Shown here: in pieces, positions 1-5,748 of the stretch
How the letters are laid out: every line of letters starts with the position of its first letter
How positions within the stretch are numbered: position 1 is the stretch's first letter
Notes under the pieces: generated by a model
What the model saw: only the letters and a program-made list of their open reading frames with translations
Told to the model about the DNA's origin: nothing
The model's database searches: none
Assembly (NCBI GenBank): GCA_014377395.1
Contig: JACMPS010000168.1
Coordinates: forward strand, 1 to 10,049
Direction: 5' to 3'
Length of the DNA stretch: 10,049 nt
DNA from: Chthonomonadaceae bacterium
Lineage (GTDB): Bacteria > Armatimonadota > Chthonomonadetes > Chthonomonadales > Chthonomonadaceae
Made by a program: the position numbers and the translations under genes

Positions 1-1209
1 AGCCCGGTGCTTCTCGTGGACAGTGGCGATACCTTCACACGCGGACCCCTCACGAACGCCTATGAGGGAATTGCAGACACCGAAGCCATGAACGTTGTCG
101 GTTACGATCTTGCGGCACTCGGCAATAATGAGTTCAAGGCGAAAGACCGCATTGAGGATCACGACGCGCAGGGGGCGCAGGACGCACTTTTGAGGGTGGT
201 CAAGCGATCCCACTTCCACTGGCTTTGCGCGAATGCATTTGACGGCAAAGGAGCCTTTCTGGAGGGAGTTCTGCCCTATGTCGTGCGTGAAATCAACGGC
301 GTTCGGGTCGGGTTTCTCGGTTTGACGCCGCCCCGTGTCGCCTTTTATCCACAGGCTCTAGGTTGGAAGATCACCGATCCGATTTCTGCGGCAAAAGAGT
401 GGATCCCGAAAGCCCGTCTGCACTGCGATATCCTGATCGCTCTCACGCACATCGGCTTTGATCTGGACAAGCAACTCGCGGCGCAAACGACAGGGATAGA
501 TGCGATTGTCGGAGGTGACTCGCATACGTTTCTCTATAAAGCGGAGGAAGTCGCCAATCTCGATGGCAGAAAGATTCCCATTGTACAGGCTGGAGAATTC
601 GGTGTGAATCTGGGGCGTTTCGATCTGCGGTTTTCCCGTTCCGCAACAGGGATTTGGACATTGAGCGGCTACACATACTTGCTTTTGCCTGTTGATAATC
701 ATATCAGGGAAGCCCGTGATGTCGTCTCTCACTTGAAACCCTACTTGACGCCGTTGCTCACTAAAGTCGGGCGTGTCGGCAAGATCGGAGCGACGCCCGA
801 TGAGCGAAACAAACTCACTAATCAAACGATTGTAGACGCTCTTCGCGCTCAAACCGGGGCGGATTACGCGCTCAATCCGGGCGATAGTGGCTTTGAAGTG
901 TTTCGGCATCAGGAGGTGACGCGCTACGATGTACAGGCGATTATGCCCTTTAAGAATCATGTGGTGACAGTGGCATTGACCGGGAAAGAAATCGAAGTGA
1001 TGCGAAAATTAGTCCCGCTGACGTTTCTCTCTGGCGACCTCACCGGGTTACAACCGGAGGGAGTTTACAAAGTGGCTTTTGTGGACTACGCGGCAAAATC
1101 CGCTTACAAAGTCTCTCTGGACAAAATTGTGGACACCGGGCGCGATGTACGCGAAGTCTTGATCGAGTTTCTGGGTAAACAAGGGCAGGGTGAGACAAAG
1201 AAAAACTAA
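1..1209 (+). CDS. 5'-nucleotidase/UshA-type metallophosphoesterase, 5' end outside window
   Basis: The frame is open at base 1, so the N-terminus, including the expected first metal motif DxH, lies outside the window. What remains (about 402 residues) has the two-domain plan of bifunctional 5'-nucleotidases and 2',3'-cyclic phosphodiesterases. The calcineurin-like part shows SGDTF (about 22-36), GNNEF (121-135), LTHIG (His at 448-450) and GIDAIVGGDSHT (about 496-528). A 5'-nucleotidase C-terminal-like domain follows from about 770, with ADYALNPGDSG and YDVQAIMPFKNHVVTVALTGKEI. The family hydrolyses nucleotides or related phosphoesters, usually in the periplasm. Two motifs are unusual: the common GNH(E/D) reads GNNE, replacing the catalytic His, and the common GGHSH reads GGDSH, replacing a metal-ligand His with Asp. 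The residual GD, Asn and His ligands are kept. Activity is therefore uncertain. The gene ends just before a strong terminator. Confidence 0.85.
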   Translation, partial: SPVLLVDSGDTFTRGPLTNAYEGIADTEAMNVVGYDLAALGNNEFKAKDRIEDHDAQGAQDALLRVVKRSHFHWLCANAFDGKGAFLEGVLPYVVREINGVRVGFLGLTPPRVAFYPQALGWKITDPISAAKEWIPKARLHCDILIALTHIGFDLDKQLAAQTTGIDAIVGGDSHTFLYKAEEVANLDGRKIPIVQAGEFGVNLGRFDLRFSRSATGIWTLSGYTYLLLPVDNHIREARDVVSHLKPYLTPLLTKVGRVGKIGATPDERNKLTNQTIVDALRAQTGADYALNPGDSGFEVFRHQEVTRYDVQAIMPFKNHVVTVALTGKEIEVMRKLVPLTFLSGDLTGLQPEGVYKVAFVDYAAKSAYKVSLDKIVDTGRDVREVLIEFLGKQGQGETKKN

Positions 1210-1235
1210 TTTGTAATCTCACTTTTATGTGTGAT

Positions 1236-1273
1236 GCCGATTAGATTCTATAATCTAATCGGCTTTGCTTTTT
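1236..1273 (+). terminator. Rho-independent terminator after the metallophosphoesterase gene
   Basis: A perfect 12-bp stem (GCCGATTAGATT at 1236-1247, AATCTAATCGGC at 1252-1263) closes a CTAT loop. It is followed by TTTGC and five T (1269-1273). It lies 27 bases after the stop codon and marks the end of the upstream gene and the left edge of the A/T-rich islet. Confidence 0.88.
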
Positions 1274-1318
1274 GTTCTGCTGAAATCACATTCCTCTCAA
1301 AATGTATACGAATTGATC

Positions 1319-1355
1319 ACAGAATTGTGTAAGCATTTTGATTGCAAAATTCTGT
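1319..1355. promoter_or_regulatory. Imperfect 37-bp palindrome, candidate operator of the XRE repressor
   Basis: ACAGAATT (1319-1326) and AATTCTGT (1348-1355) are perfect inverted repeats. Pairing continues inward in blocks (TG/CA, AA/TT, CA/TG) around a centre near 1337. The right arm overlaps the likely -35 element of the next gene, as expected for an autorepressor site. A second small dyad, TGATA (1362-1366) and TATCA (1373-1377), brackets the -10 region. That the XRE protein binds here is inference. Confidence 0.5.
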
Positions 1356-1370
1356 ATTTTGTGATATACT
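1343..1370 (+). promoter_or_regulatory. Sigma-70-type promoter of the XRE gene
   Basis: TTGCAA (1343-1348), a 16-base spacer and TATACT (1365-1370), with TG at 1362-1363 forming an extended -10. It sits 28 bases before the chosen ATG and overlaps the palindrome described separately. Confidence 0.6.
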
Positions 1371-1398
1371 CTTATCATTACCTGAAAAGAGGCTAAAA

Positions 1399-1845
1399 AT
1401 GGACATTGGAGCAAGGGAAGAATTTGGAAAATATATCAAAAAATTGCGCGAAGATGCGCGTTTCTCTCTGCGTGAGGCAGAGCAACTTCTTGGCATTAGC
1501 AATAGTTATCTTTACCAGATCGAGCGGGGAGAACGCAATCCACCCAAAATTGAAGTCTTAAAAAGAATGGCGACTGCCTACAAAGTCAGTCTTGTAGCAC
1601 TTTTGATCGCCGCTCAAATTCAAGAGCCTGCAGACCAAGACCTTTTTTTCAATGATGATGAATTGGAACGGGCTTTTGAGTATGTGAAGAACGATAAAAC
1701 ATACCAATTTGGGACTCACATGAATGGACAAACTCTGACTCCTGAAGCAAAACGATTTATCGTCGAGGTATACGAAAGATTTACGGGTCTCAAATTACGA
1801 GGAGGCAAGAAAGGGCAAACTGATGACACCAAACCTACCGAATGA
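1399..1845 (+). CDS. XRE/Cro-CI family helix-turn-helix transcriptional regulator
   Basis: A 148-residue DNA-binding protein. Residues about 9-68 form an HTH_3 domain: SLREAEQLLGI is the positioning helix and SNSYLYQIERGERNP the recognition helix with the typical IERGER turn. Residues 75-148 form a charged C-terminal tail that probably mediates dimer or partner contacts. I chose ATG 1399 because AGAGG (1388-1392) sits 6 bases upstream. An in-frame TTG at 1342 would place the start inside the promoter. The gene overlaps the next one by 23 bases, so the two are probably co-translated. XRE plus ImmA/IrrE pairs usually act as repressor and anti-repressor in mobile elements, stress regulons or toxin-antitoxin-like cassettes. 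Autoregulation through the upstream palindrome is inferred. The gene is more A/T-rich than its flanks, which fits horizontal acquisition. Confidence 0.88.
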   Translation: MDIGAREEFGKYIKKLREDARFSLREAEQLLGISNSYLYQIERGERNPPKIEVLKRMATAYKVSLVALLIAAQIQEPADQDLFFNDDELERAFEYVKNDKTYQFGTHMNGQTLTPEAKRFIVEVYERFTGLKLRGGKKGQTDDTKPTE

Positions 1846-2383
1846 TGCACCTGAGCTCCTATCCGAATTCGTAAAATTTTACGAAGAAGAAAATTCGATC
1901 TTGTGTAATGTGCCTCCAGAGGAGTTCGCTCGTTGTTTTCGTATTCATTTTGAGATTCCTTTTCCAATGGGTATGCCCGATGCCAGCATTATGGTTCAAA
2001 ATATGGAAGACATCAAATTTTATATCCAACCGGGTTTGGAAAATAAACTCAATATACGTGGTTTCTGGATAAGTAAGGGATCCTCACACATTATTCTTGT
2101 AGATGCTGAGCGCCCGGATCCAAGTAAGATAAAAACAGTGATCCATGAACTCAGTGAGCAAATACTTACGATAAGTCATAACTTACACCCTGAAATACTC
2201 AAACGTAGTGACAAGTCTCGCGAACAGTTTGTAAATGCAGTGGCGGCTCATGTGAAAATGCCTTCGGAAAAGTTTCGGAAACAAATCGAGTGCTTTGGGT
2301 TAGACGTTGAGCAACTAACGCAAGCAAATAATGATACTTTAGCAGGAGTGGCTCGGCACATTCGCGACTTGGTGATGAGCTAG
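1823..2383 (+). CDS. ImmA/IrrE-like (DUF955) protein, N-terminal part cut by in-frame TAG
   Basis: 186 residues, starting at ATG 1823 with AAAGGG (1810-1815) 7 bases upstream, and overlapping the XRE gene. Residues 104-152 recall the ImmA/IrrE metallopeptidase core: IHELSEQIL aligns with the HExxH helix, and REQFVNAVAAHVKMPSEKF aligns with the family's E..AN.FAA.LLMP segment. The second zinc His of HExxH is Gln here (HELSEQ, 108-113), so a normal gluzincin site is not visible. ImmA-type proteins cleave or antagonise the XRE repressor encoded next to them; that role is inferred from context. The frame ends at TAG 2381-2383, but the same frame stays open for another 201 codons to 2989. The intact gene was probably about 387 residues. 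The truncated form could be an N-terminal fragment, or the stop could be read through or be a sequencing error. Confidence 0.65.
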   Translation: MTPNLPNDAPELLSEFVKFYEEENSILCNVPPEEFARCFRIHFEIPFPMGMPDASIMVQNMEDIKFYIQPGLENKLNIRGFWISKGSSHIILVDAERPDPSKIKTVIHELSEQILTISHNLHPEILKRSDKSREQFVNAVAAHVKMPSEKFRKQIECFGLDVEQLTQANNDTLAGVARHIRDLVMS

Positions 2384-2989
2384 CGTCCTTTCTACTTTGC
2401 TCGTTTCGATATTGTTCGGTCTCCGAAAATTACTTGCCCTAAAATTGCGCCTCTTGCTGAGGACCTAAGTGCAAAATGTATTCGTGTCGTAGACGTTGTA
2501 CGCTCTTCTGCGATCAACACTGATCGAATCAAGGGAGGATTGCCCACTTATAACTTGCCCACATTCGATCATTTCAGAATGCTAAACCCAATTATGAATT
2601 GCTTTATTGCAAACAGAGCAGCAGTTTTCTTTTCTTTACTTGAAGGTTGCTCGAGCAATAATTTCACTTATCCTGATCTGTTCGGGGATCAACAAATTTG
2701 TGTCCTTCTCAAACCCTATGGCAAAGGAAAAACAACAGGGTTTTGGATGCTTGCTGTACACCCAAAGGATCGCCATTTGATCGAGTTTGCGCTTGAAAGA
2801 ATTCAGCCTGAATTTCGAAGTGAACTGAACTGGTTATTCAGCTGGGAAACTGAGACTGGCAAACGTTTTTACCACAGCAATCTACAATTGGGATTACCTA
2901 GTTTAGATGACAATCCACCTTTTCAAGGGTCTTTCAATGAGGAAGCGTATCGTTGGCCACTACCTGGCGACGTACCACCAATTGATTAA
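2384..2989 (+). pseudogene. In-frame continuation (C-terminal half) of the interrupted ImmA/IrrE-like gene
   Basis: Directly after TAG 2381-2383 the same frame runs 201 codons without a stop. It begins RPFYFARFDIV, has a hydrophobic middle (MNCFIANRAAVFFSLLEG) and a FWMLAVHPKDRHLIEFALERI segment, and ends PLPGDVPPID. The sequence reads like ordinary coding sequence from its first codon, before any start. A stand-alone gene would have to begin at TTG 2540, where GGGAGG lies only one base away, too close for initiation, or further in. One C-to-T change (CAG to TAG) would explain the break. I do not recognise the domain. C-terminal domains of ImmA/IrrE proteins often act as sensors, and this could be one. 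It may still be expressed by readthrough or reinitiation. Confidence 0.6.
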
Positions 2990-3042
2990 AGAGGCTTCTA
3001 GAATGCTCGCTGGTCTGTCAAGCAACGAGGTGAGAAACTGTT

Positions 3043-3672
3043 ATGCTGGTTTTTGTAGATGAATATGGGGATACCGGTCAAAAGATTGGACAGGGTTCCA
3101 GTGAGATGATGGCAATTATTCTGGTGATTTTTCGTGGCACGGTGGAAGCACAGAGGGCAGATCATCGAATCATGCAATTGAGAGCAGAATTGAACAAGCC
3201 TGCCGGGTTCGAGTTTCATTTCAAGGATAATAGCAATGTGATTCGCGAAGCCTTTTTCAGAGCAATTGCACCGCTGGAATTTGAGTACACCGGGGTCATT
3301 GTGGACAAGACACAGTTACAAACAGGTAGCTATTCTTCAAAGACGCTTTACCGCGATGTTTGTCTTGAATTGCTTGACCACGCCAGTTCACTTTTACAGA
3401 ATGCCAGTGTAAAGATCGACCGAAGCGGTAGCCTTAAATTTCGACAAGAGTTAGCTTCCTTTCTCAAGAAACAGGTAAACGAAGCAAACCAACTTGTTCC
3501 GCGTATTCGCGACATTAGCACACCTGCTTCGAAGAACGATTCGCTTCTTCAAATGGCAGATATGATCTGTGGTGCAGTAACCCGTTCGGTTCGAGTGGAA
3601 CGGCAAAATGACTTTACATACCGAAAAATAATAGCGCACCGGGAGTTCCCAGTGCGCTTATGGTCAGAATAA
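3043..3672 (+). CDS. DUF3800 family protein (predicted nuclease-like fold)
   Basis: 209 residues. The start FVDEYGDTG (D6, E7, D10) matches the FVDESG(D) signature of DUF3800. Further conserved acids are D126 in SVKIDRSGS and D166/D173 in KNDSLLQMADMICGAV, the family's typical C-terminal D.LLQ.AD...GA segment. Acidic residues spread this way suggest a metal-dependent, RNase H-like active site; that is a prediction for the family, not a proven reaction. CGAGGTGA (3026-3032) lies about 10 bases before ATG 3043. It follows the interrupted ImmA/IrrE-like gene by 53 bases on the same strand, probably in one operon. DUF3800 genes often occur in accessory and defence-like islands. The last 13 or so codons also form the terminator hairpin of a minus-strand RNA, so the C-terminus may have been set by an insertion boundary. 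Confidence 0.8.
   Translation: MLVFVDEYGDTGQKIGQGSSEMMAIILVIFRGTVEAQRADHRIMQLRAELNKPAGFEFHFKDNSNVIREAFFRAIAPLEFEYTGVIVDKTQLQTGSYSSKTLYRDVCLELLDHASSLLQNASVKIDRSGSLKFRQELASFLKKQVNEANQLVPRIRDISTPASKNDSLLQMADMICGAVTRSVRVERQNDFTYRKIIAHREFPVRLWSE
3625..3657 (-). terminator. Rho-independent terminator of the minus-strand small RNA
   Basis: On the minus strand, GCGCACTGGG and CCCGGTGCGC form a 10-bp stem with an AACT loop (plus 3634-3657), followed by TATTATTTTT. The single non-Watson-Crick position is a G-U pair in the minus RNA but a C-A mismatch in the plus RNA, and only the minus side has the U-tract. Direction is therefore clear. The hairpin lies inside the DUF3800 reading frame. Confidence 0.78.
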
Positions 3673-3777
3673 GGTGTACCCGCCTCCTATCGGAGATGCC
3701 GAACGCTCACATCCATGCTTAGCCCCGTTTTTGATTTCTCATAGGGGAGGCGACTATTCGGAGAGCGGGTCAATTTC
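3625..3777 (-). ncRNA. Putative structured small RNA (about 150 nt), unknown family
   Basis: No protein frame fits this stretch. On the minus strand it has a TGGTATAAT promoter just upstream and an intrinsic terminator at its end. Inside, ACCCGC (5' side, plus 3765-3770) pairs with GCGGGT (plus 3678-3683), and the pairing can extend through CTCC/GGAG past a bulged base. CCGAA/TTCGG, TAG/CTA and CCCC/GGGG pairs nest within it. CGCCTCC and GGAGGCG offer a competing fold, so the RNA may switch structure. I checked it by eye for SRP RNA, 6S RNA and common riboswitch cores and recognise none. It lies between dapF and the DUF3800 gene, and its 3' end is antisense to the DUF3800 mRNA. Confidence 0.55.
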
Positions 3778-3783
3778 AAGTAC

Positions 3784-3792
3784 ATTATACCA
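3784..3792 (-). promoter_or_regulatory. Extended -10 promoter (TGGTATAAT) of the small RNA
   Basis: On the minus strand TGG precedes a consensus TATAAT (plus 3789-3784). No good -35 hexamer is visible at 16-18 bases, as is common for extended -10 promoters. Transcription should start near plus 3777. Confidence 0.65.
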
Positions 3793-3873
3793 TGAAATGT
3801 AACAAATTTGCTACAAATCCATCGTGGAGAGCAAATTATTTTTGTCTGAGTTCCAAGAAGATACAAACAGAGC

Positions 3874-4731
3874 CTAAATCAGAAACTCGCCCTCGAAAAC
3901 CCATTCGGTGGGCCCCGTCATCAGGATACCACTTTCGTTCCACACAATTTGCAGGGTGCCGCCCTTGCTCATCACTGTTATCGGGGAGTTTTTGTGGGCG
4001 TCTCCGTGCAAAATAGAGGCGACAGCGGCGGCACAGGCTCCCGTGCCACAACCGAGCGTTTCCCCAGCTCCCCGCTCCCAGATACGCAATCGCATGACGT
4101 TTTCCGCCTCGACTTTGCACCACATCAAACTTGTTCGCTCAGGAAAAATCGAGTGATTTTCGACCATTGGGCTGATGCGAAAAAACTCTTCGTCCCCCGG
4201 CAGTTCATCCACGAAAGCGACACTGTGTGTGGAACCTGTCGAGAGGGAAGTAATCGGGAGGCAGTACTCACCGGGAAGACGAAGCGGTAAATCAATCACG
4301 CGACTTCCTGAAACGGAGACGGGGATTTCGGAGGGCGCGAAGTGCGGCTGTCCCATTTCCACCGTCACCGAAACGAACTCGCCCTGAGCATCCCGGCGAA
4401 GCGTAGCACGTCGCACATCCACCAACGTTTCGATCCTCATGGCATCATTGCAAACGATTTCGCGTTCACGGGCATAACGAGCGATACACCGCAGACCGTT
4501 GCCACAAACATCGGGAGTGCCGTCCGGGTTGTACATTCGCATCAAAAAGTCGGCACGATCCGAGTTGTCCAGCACCAGCAAACCGTCCGCCCCTACGCCG
4601 AACTTGCGATCACAGACGCGAATCGCGAGTGAAGACAAGTCTTCGGAAAGGGAAGAAAAGCGATTGTCCATGACGACGAAATCATTTCCAACGCCCTGCA
4701 TTTTAGAAAACGGCAATTTGGAGTGTGTCAA
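3874..4731 (-). CDS. dapF: Diaminopimelate epimerase
   Basis: 285 residues, normal length. DapF interconverts LL- and meso-diaminopimelate in the cytoplasm without a cofactor, the last step to the peptidoglycan/lysine precursor. Both catalytic cysteines are present: C76 in NPDGTPDVCGNGLRC and C228 in GETLGCGTGACAA. Other landmarks are KMQGVGNDFVVMD near the N-terminus, GVGADGLL, MGQPH, and GPTEWVFEGEF at the end. The start is TTG at 4731-4729: GGAAGGG lies 8 bases upstream, an in-frame TAA blocks anything longer, and the only nearby ATG (codon 11) would remove the conserved PFSK segment. It is transcribed towards the small RNA gene and lies about 190 bases downstream of rnpB on the same strand. 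Base composition matches the surrounding core genes rather than the A/T-rich islet. Confidence 0.97.
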   Translation of the reverse strand: MTHSKLPFSKMQGVGNDFVVMDNRFSSLSEDLSSLAIRVCDRKFGVGADGLLVLDNSDRADFLMRMYNPDGTPDVCGNGLRCIARYAREREIVCNDAMRIETLVDVRRATLRRDAQGEFVSVTVEMGQPHFAPSEIPVSVSGSRVIDLPLRLPGEYCLPITSLSTGSTHSVAFVDELPGDEEFFRISPMVENHSIFPERTSLMWCKVEAENVMRLRIWERGAGETLGCGTGACAAAVASILHGDAHKNSPITVMSKGGTLQIVWNESGILMTGPTEWVFEGEFLI

Positions 4732-4924
4732 CCGGGAAACCCTTCCGCCTGATTAACGGCGACAAATTAAAAGGAATTAAAAAGAAAAAACGAAAACTTT
4801 TTCCTCTGCAATTTCTTCTCTCTCTACGTTATGTGACTGAAGCGGGTTCCGTGTACCCTGTACCTCTGTCATTTTTGGCAGATGAATAGAGAGTTAAAGA
4901 GCAAAAGAGAAGCGACGAGAATTT

Positions 4925-5342
4925 GGAGTGAGGAGGTCTATAAGCCGGGTTCTGTGTTTGTGCGGTCATCTCTCTGGGAAGCCGATTGCCCGGCTCCTCG
5001 TGCGGTTCACCCGGAGAGTCGGCGAGCCACGTTAACCTCTCCTGTCGAGCCTTGCTTCCAATGGGGCTTGCCTGGCCGACGTGTCTCCACATCGCCGGTG
5101 CGCTCTTACCGCACCATTTCACCATTTCGGGGCATAGCGGGTGTCGAGCATTCGACATTCGAGTTTTCTCAAATGCCCAACGCTCGACACCCGATACCGT
5201 TTCCGTTGTGTAATTTCTGTGGCGCTTTCCGTCGGGTCGCCCCGCCCGGACGTTATCCGGCATCGTTGCTCTATGAAGCCCGGACTTTCCTCTGCAAAAA
5301 GTGCGAACACTCTTTACAGCGACCGCCCGACCGCCTCACTCC
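4925..5342 (-). ncRNA. rnpB: RNase P RNA, type A-like, with a long P12 hairpin
   Basis: The catalytic RNA of RNase P, which removes 5' leaders from pre-tRNAs. On the minus strand it contains GAGGAAAGTCCGGGCT (plus 5277-5292), the universal 5' P4 region, and ACAGAACCCGGCTTA (plus 4941-4955), the universal 3' P4/J region, plus GGTAAGAGCGCACC in the specificity domain. The ends are set by P1: 5' GGAGTGAGGCGGTC (plus 5329-5342) pairs with 3' GACCTCCTCACTCC (plus 4925-4938) with one mismatch. Length is about 418 nt, within the usual range. The P12 arm (plus 5139-5192) is a near-continuous 25-pair hairpin capped by AAAA, longer than in many type A RNAs. Open reading frames across this stretch on both strands are by-products of its G/C-rich stems. 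I see no clear intrinsic terminator within 190 bases downstream, only a T-rich run near plus 4775-4800. Confidence 0.95.
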
Positions 5343-5488
5343 GCGCACAGTTTACCCTGAATCGAGAGGTGAGGGCGAGTTATAGGAGTATGTTGAGAAA
5401 GAAAAATTGGTGCATTATCCTTGATCAATGAGGAAAGGGAATGAGATTTAGAATCATCGCAAGGAATTCCGGGGAATGAATTACCCGG

Positions 5489-5641
5489 CTACAAAGGCAC
5501 CCCAGTCACAAACTCCTGCTCAACGGTCTGCAGGACTTCCACCTGCGTGAACTCAATGCGAAATCTAACAAGTTTGATGTCCGAAGGACACGGGGCATAC
5601 TCGCCACTAGCGCGGACGTCAGTCCTGCGGCAAAAATCATT
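5489..5641 (-). pseudogene. Start-less, protein-like reading frame (possible gene remnant)
   Basis: On the minus strand, the frame between TGA (plus 5644-5642) and TAG (plus 5491-5489) is open for 50 codons. It encodes a chain ending SDIKLVRFRIEFTQVEVL and then QTVEQEFVTGVPL. The composition (alternating hydrophobic/charged, E/Q/V/T-rich) looks like real protein, most likely the C-terminal end of a beta-rich domain. There is no ATG/GTG/TTG with a ribosome binding site in frame near the beginning. A separate ATG with GGAGGG upstream (near plus 5650) lies in the same frame but meets TGA after two codons. A broken gene or duplicated gene tail is the likeliest reading. I do not recognise the family, and chance remains possible. 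Confidence 0.3.
5530..5628. repeat. 8-bp inverted repeat with nested hairpin
   Basis: GCAGGACT (5530-5537) is the exact reverse complement of AGTCCTGC (5621-5628). Between them TGTCC-GAA-GGACA (5578-5590) forms a compact hairpin. Just outside, CCGGG (5469-5473) and CCCGG (5484-5488) pair immediately after the minus-strand TAG, but no U-run follows. The arrangement could be a folded RNA element or chance within a decayed gene. Confidence 0.25.
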
Positions 5642-5748
5642 TCATTTCATCCCTCCAGTTGAGAGGAATCAAGAATGTGTTCGCCCTTAGCCTCTCGGTA
5701 TAGGGTATCCTGTATATAGACCTAGATCAATATCGAAAGAATGCAACG

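Larger units (their letters stand above)
5343..5748. other. Intergenic stretch without a complete gene
   Basis: It lies between the rnpB 5' end and the transporter start. It should hold the rnpB promoter (weak TATAAC at plus 5384-5379 or TAAACT nearer the RNA, minus strand; neither has a good -35) and the transporter promoter (TATATA at 5713-5718, no clear -35). A GGGTAT half-site lies at 5703-5708. The middle holds a start-less minus-strand reading frame and paired repeats listed separately. I see no tRNA or mobile-element ends. Confidence 0.6.

Noticed and set aside
358..960. Minus-strand frame of 200 codons within the first gene.
   Set aside because: It is antisense to a clear nucleotidase sequence and has no start signal or recognisable domain.
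1342..1398. Longer start (TTG 1342) for the XRE regulator.
   Set aside because: It has no ribosome binding site, lies inside the promoter and operator, and adds residues before a complete HTH domain. ATG 1399 has AGAGG at good spacing.
2540..2989. Independent gene starting at TTG 2540.
   Set aside because: The frame is already open from 2384 with protein-like sequence, and the only SD-like motif is one base from the TTG. It is better read as the second half of the interrupted gene.
3625..3777. Assignment of the small RNA to 6S or SRP RNA.
   Set aside because: The SRP core (GGTC...GGAAGGAAGCAGCC) is absent. A 6S-type closing stem that joins both ends is not formed, because the 3' part is an independent terminator hairpin.
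3792..4756. Plus-strand frames opposite dapF.
   Set aside because: The minus-strand dapF has both catalytic cysteines and full length. The plus frames are shadows.
4830..4880. Possible hairpin terminator (TGAC...GGGT...ACCC...GTCA then T5) between dapF and rnpB.
   Set aside because: The stems are short and interrupted by large unequal loops, and the T-run lies on the plus strand, where no gene ends.
4829..5431. Several long open frames on both strands, such as 4882-5385 (+) and 4829-5263 (-).
   Set aside because: They lie over the RNase P RNA gene, whose universal motifs and P1 pairing explain the sequence. The peptides have the Arg/Pro/Ser/Cys-rich look of translated structured RNA.
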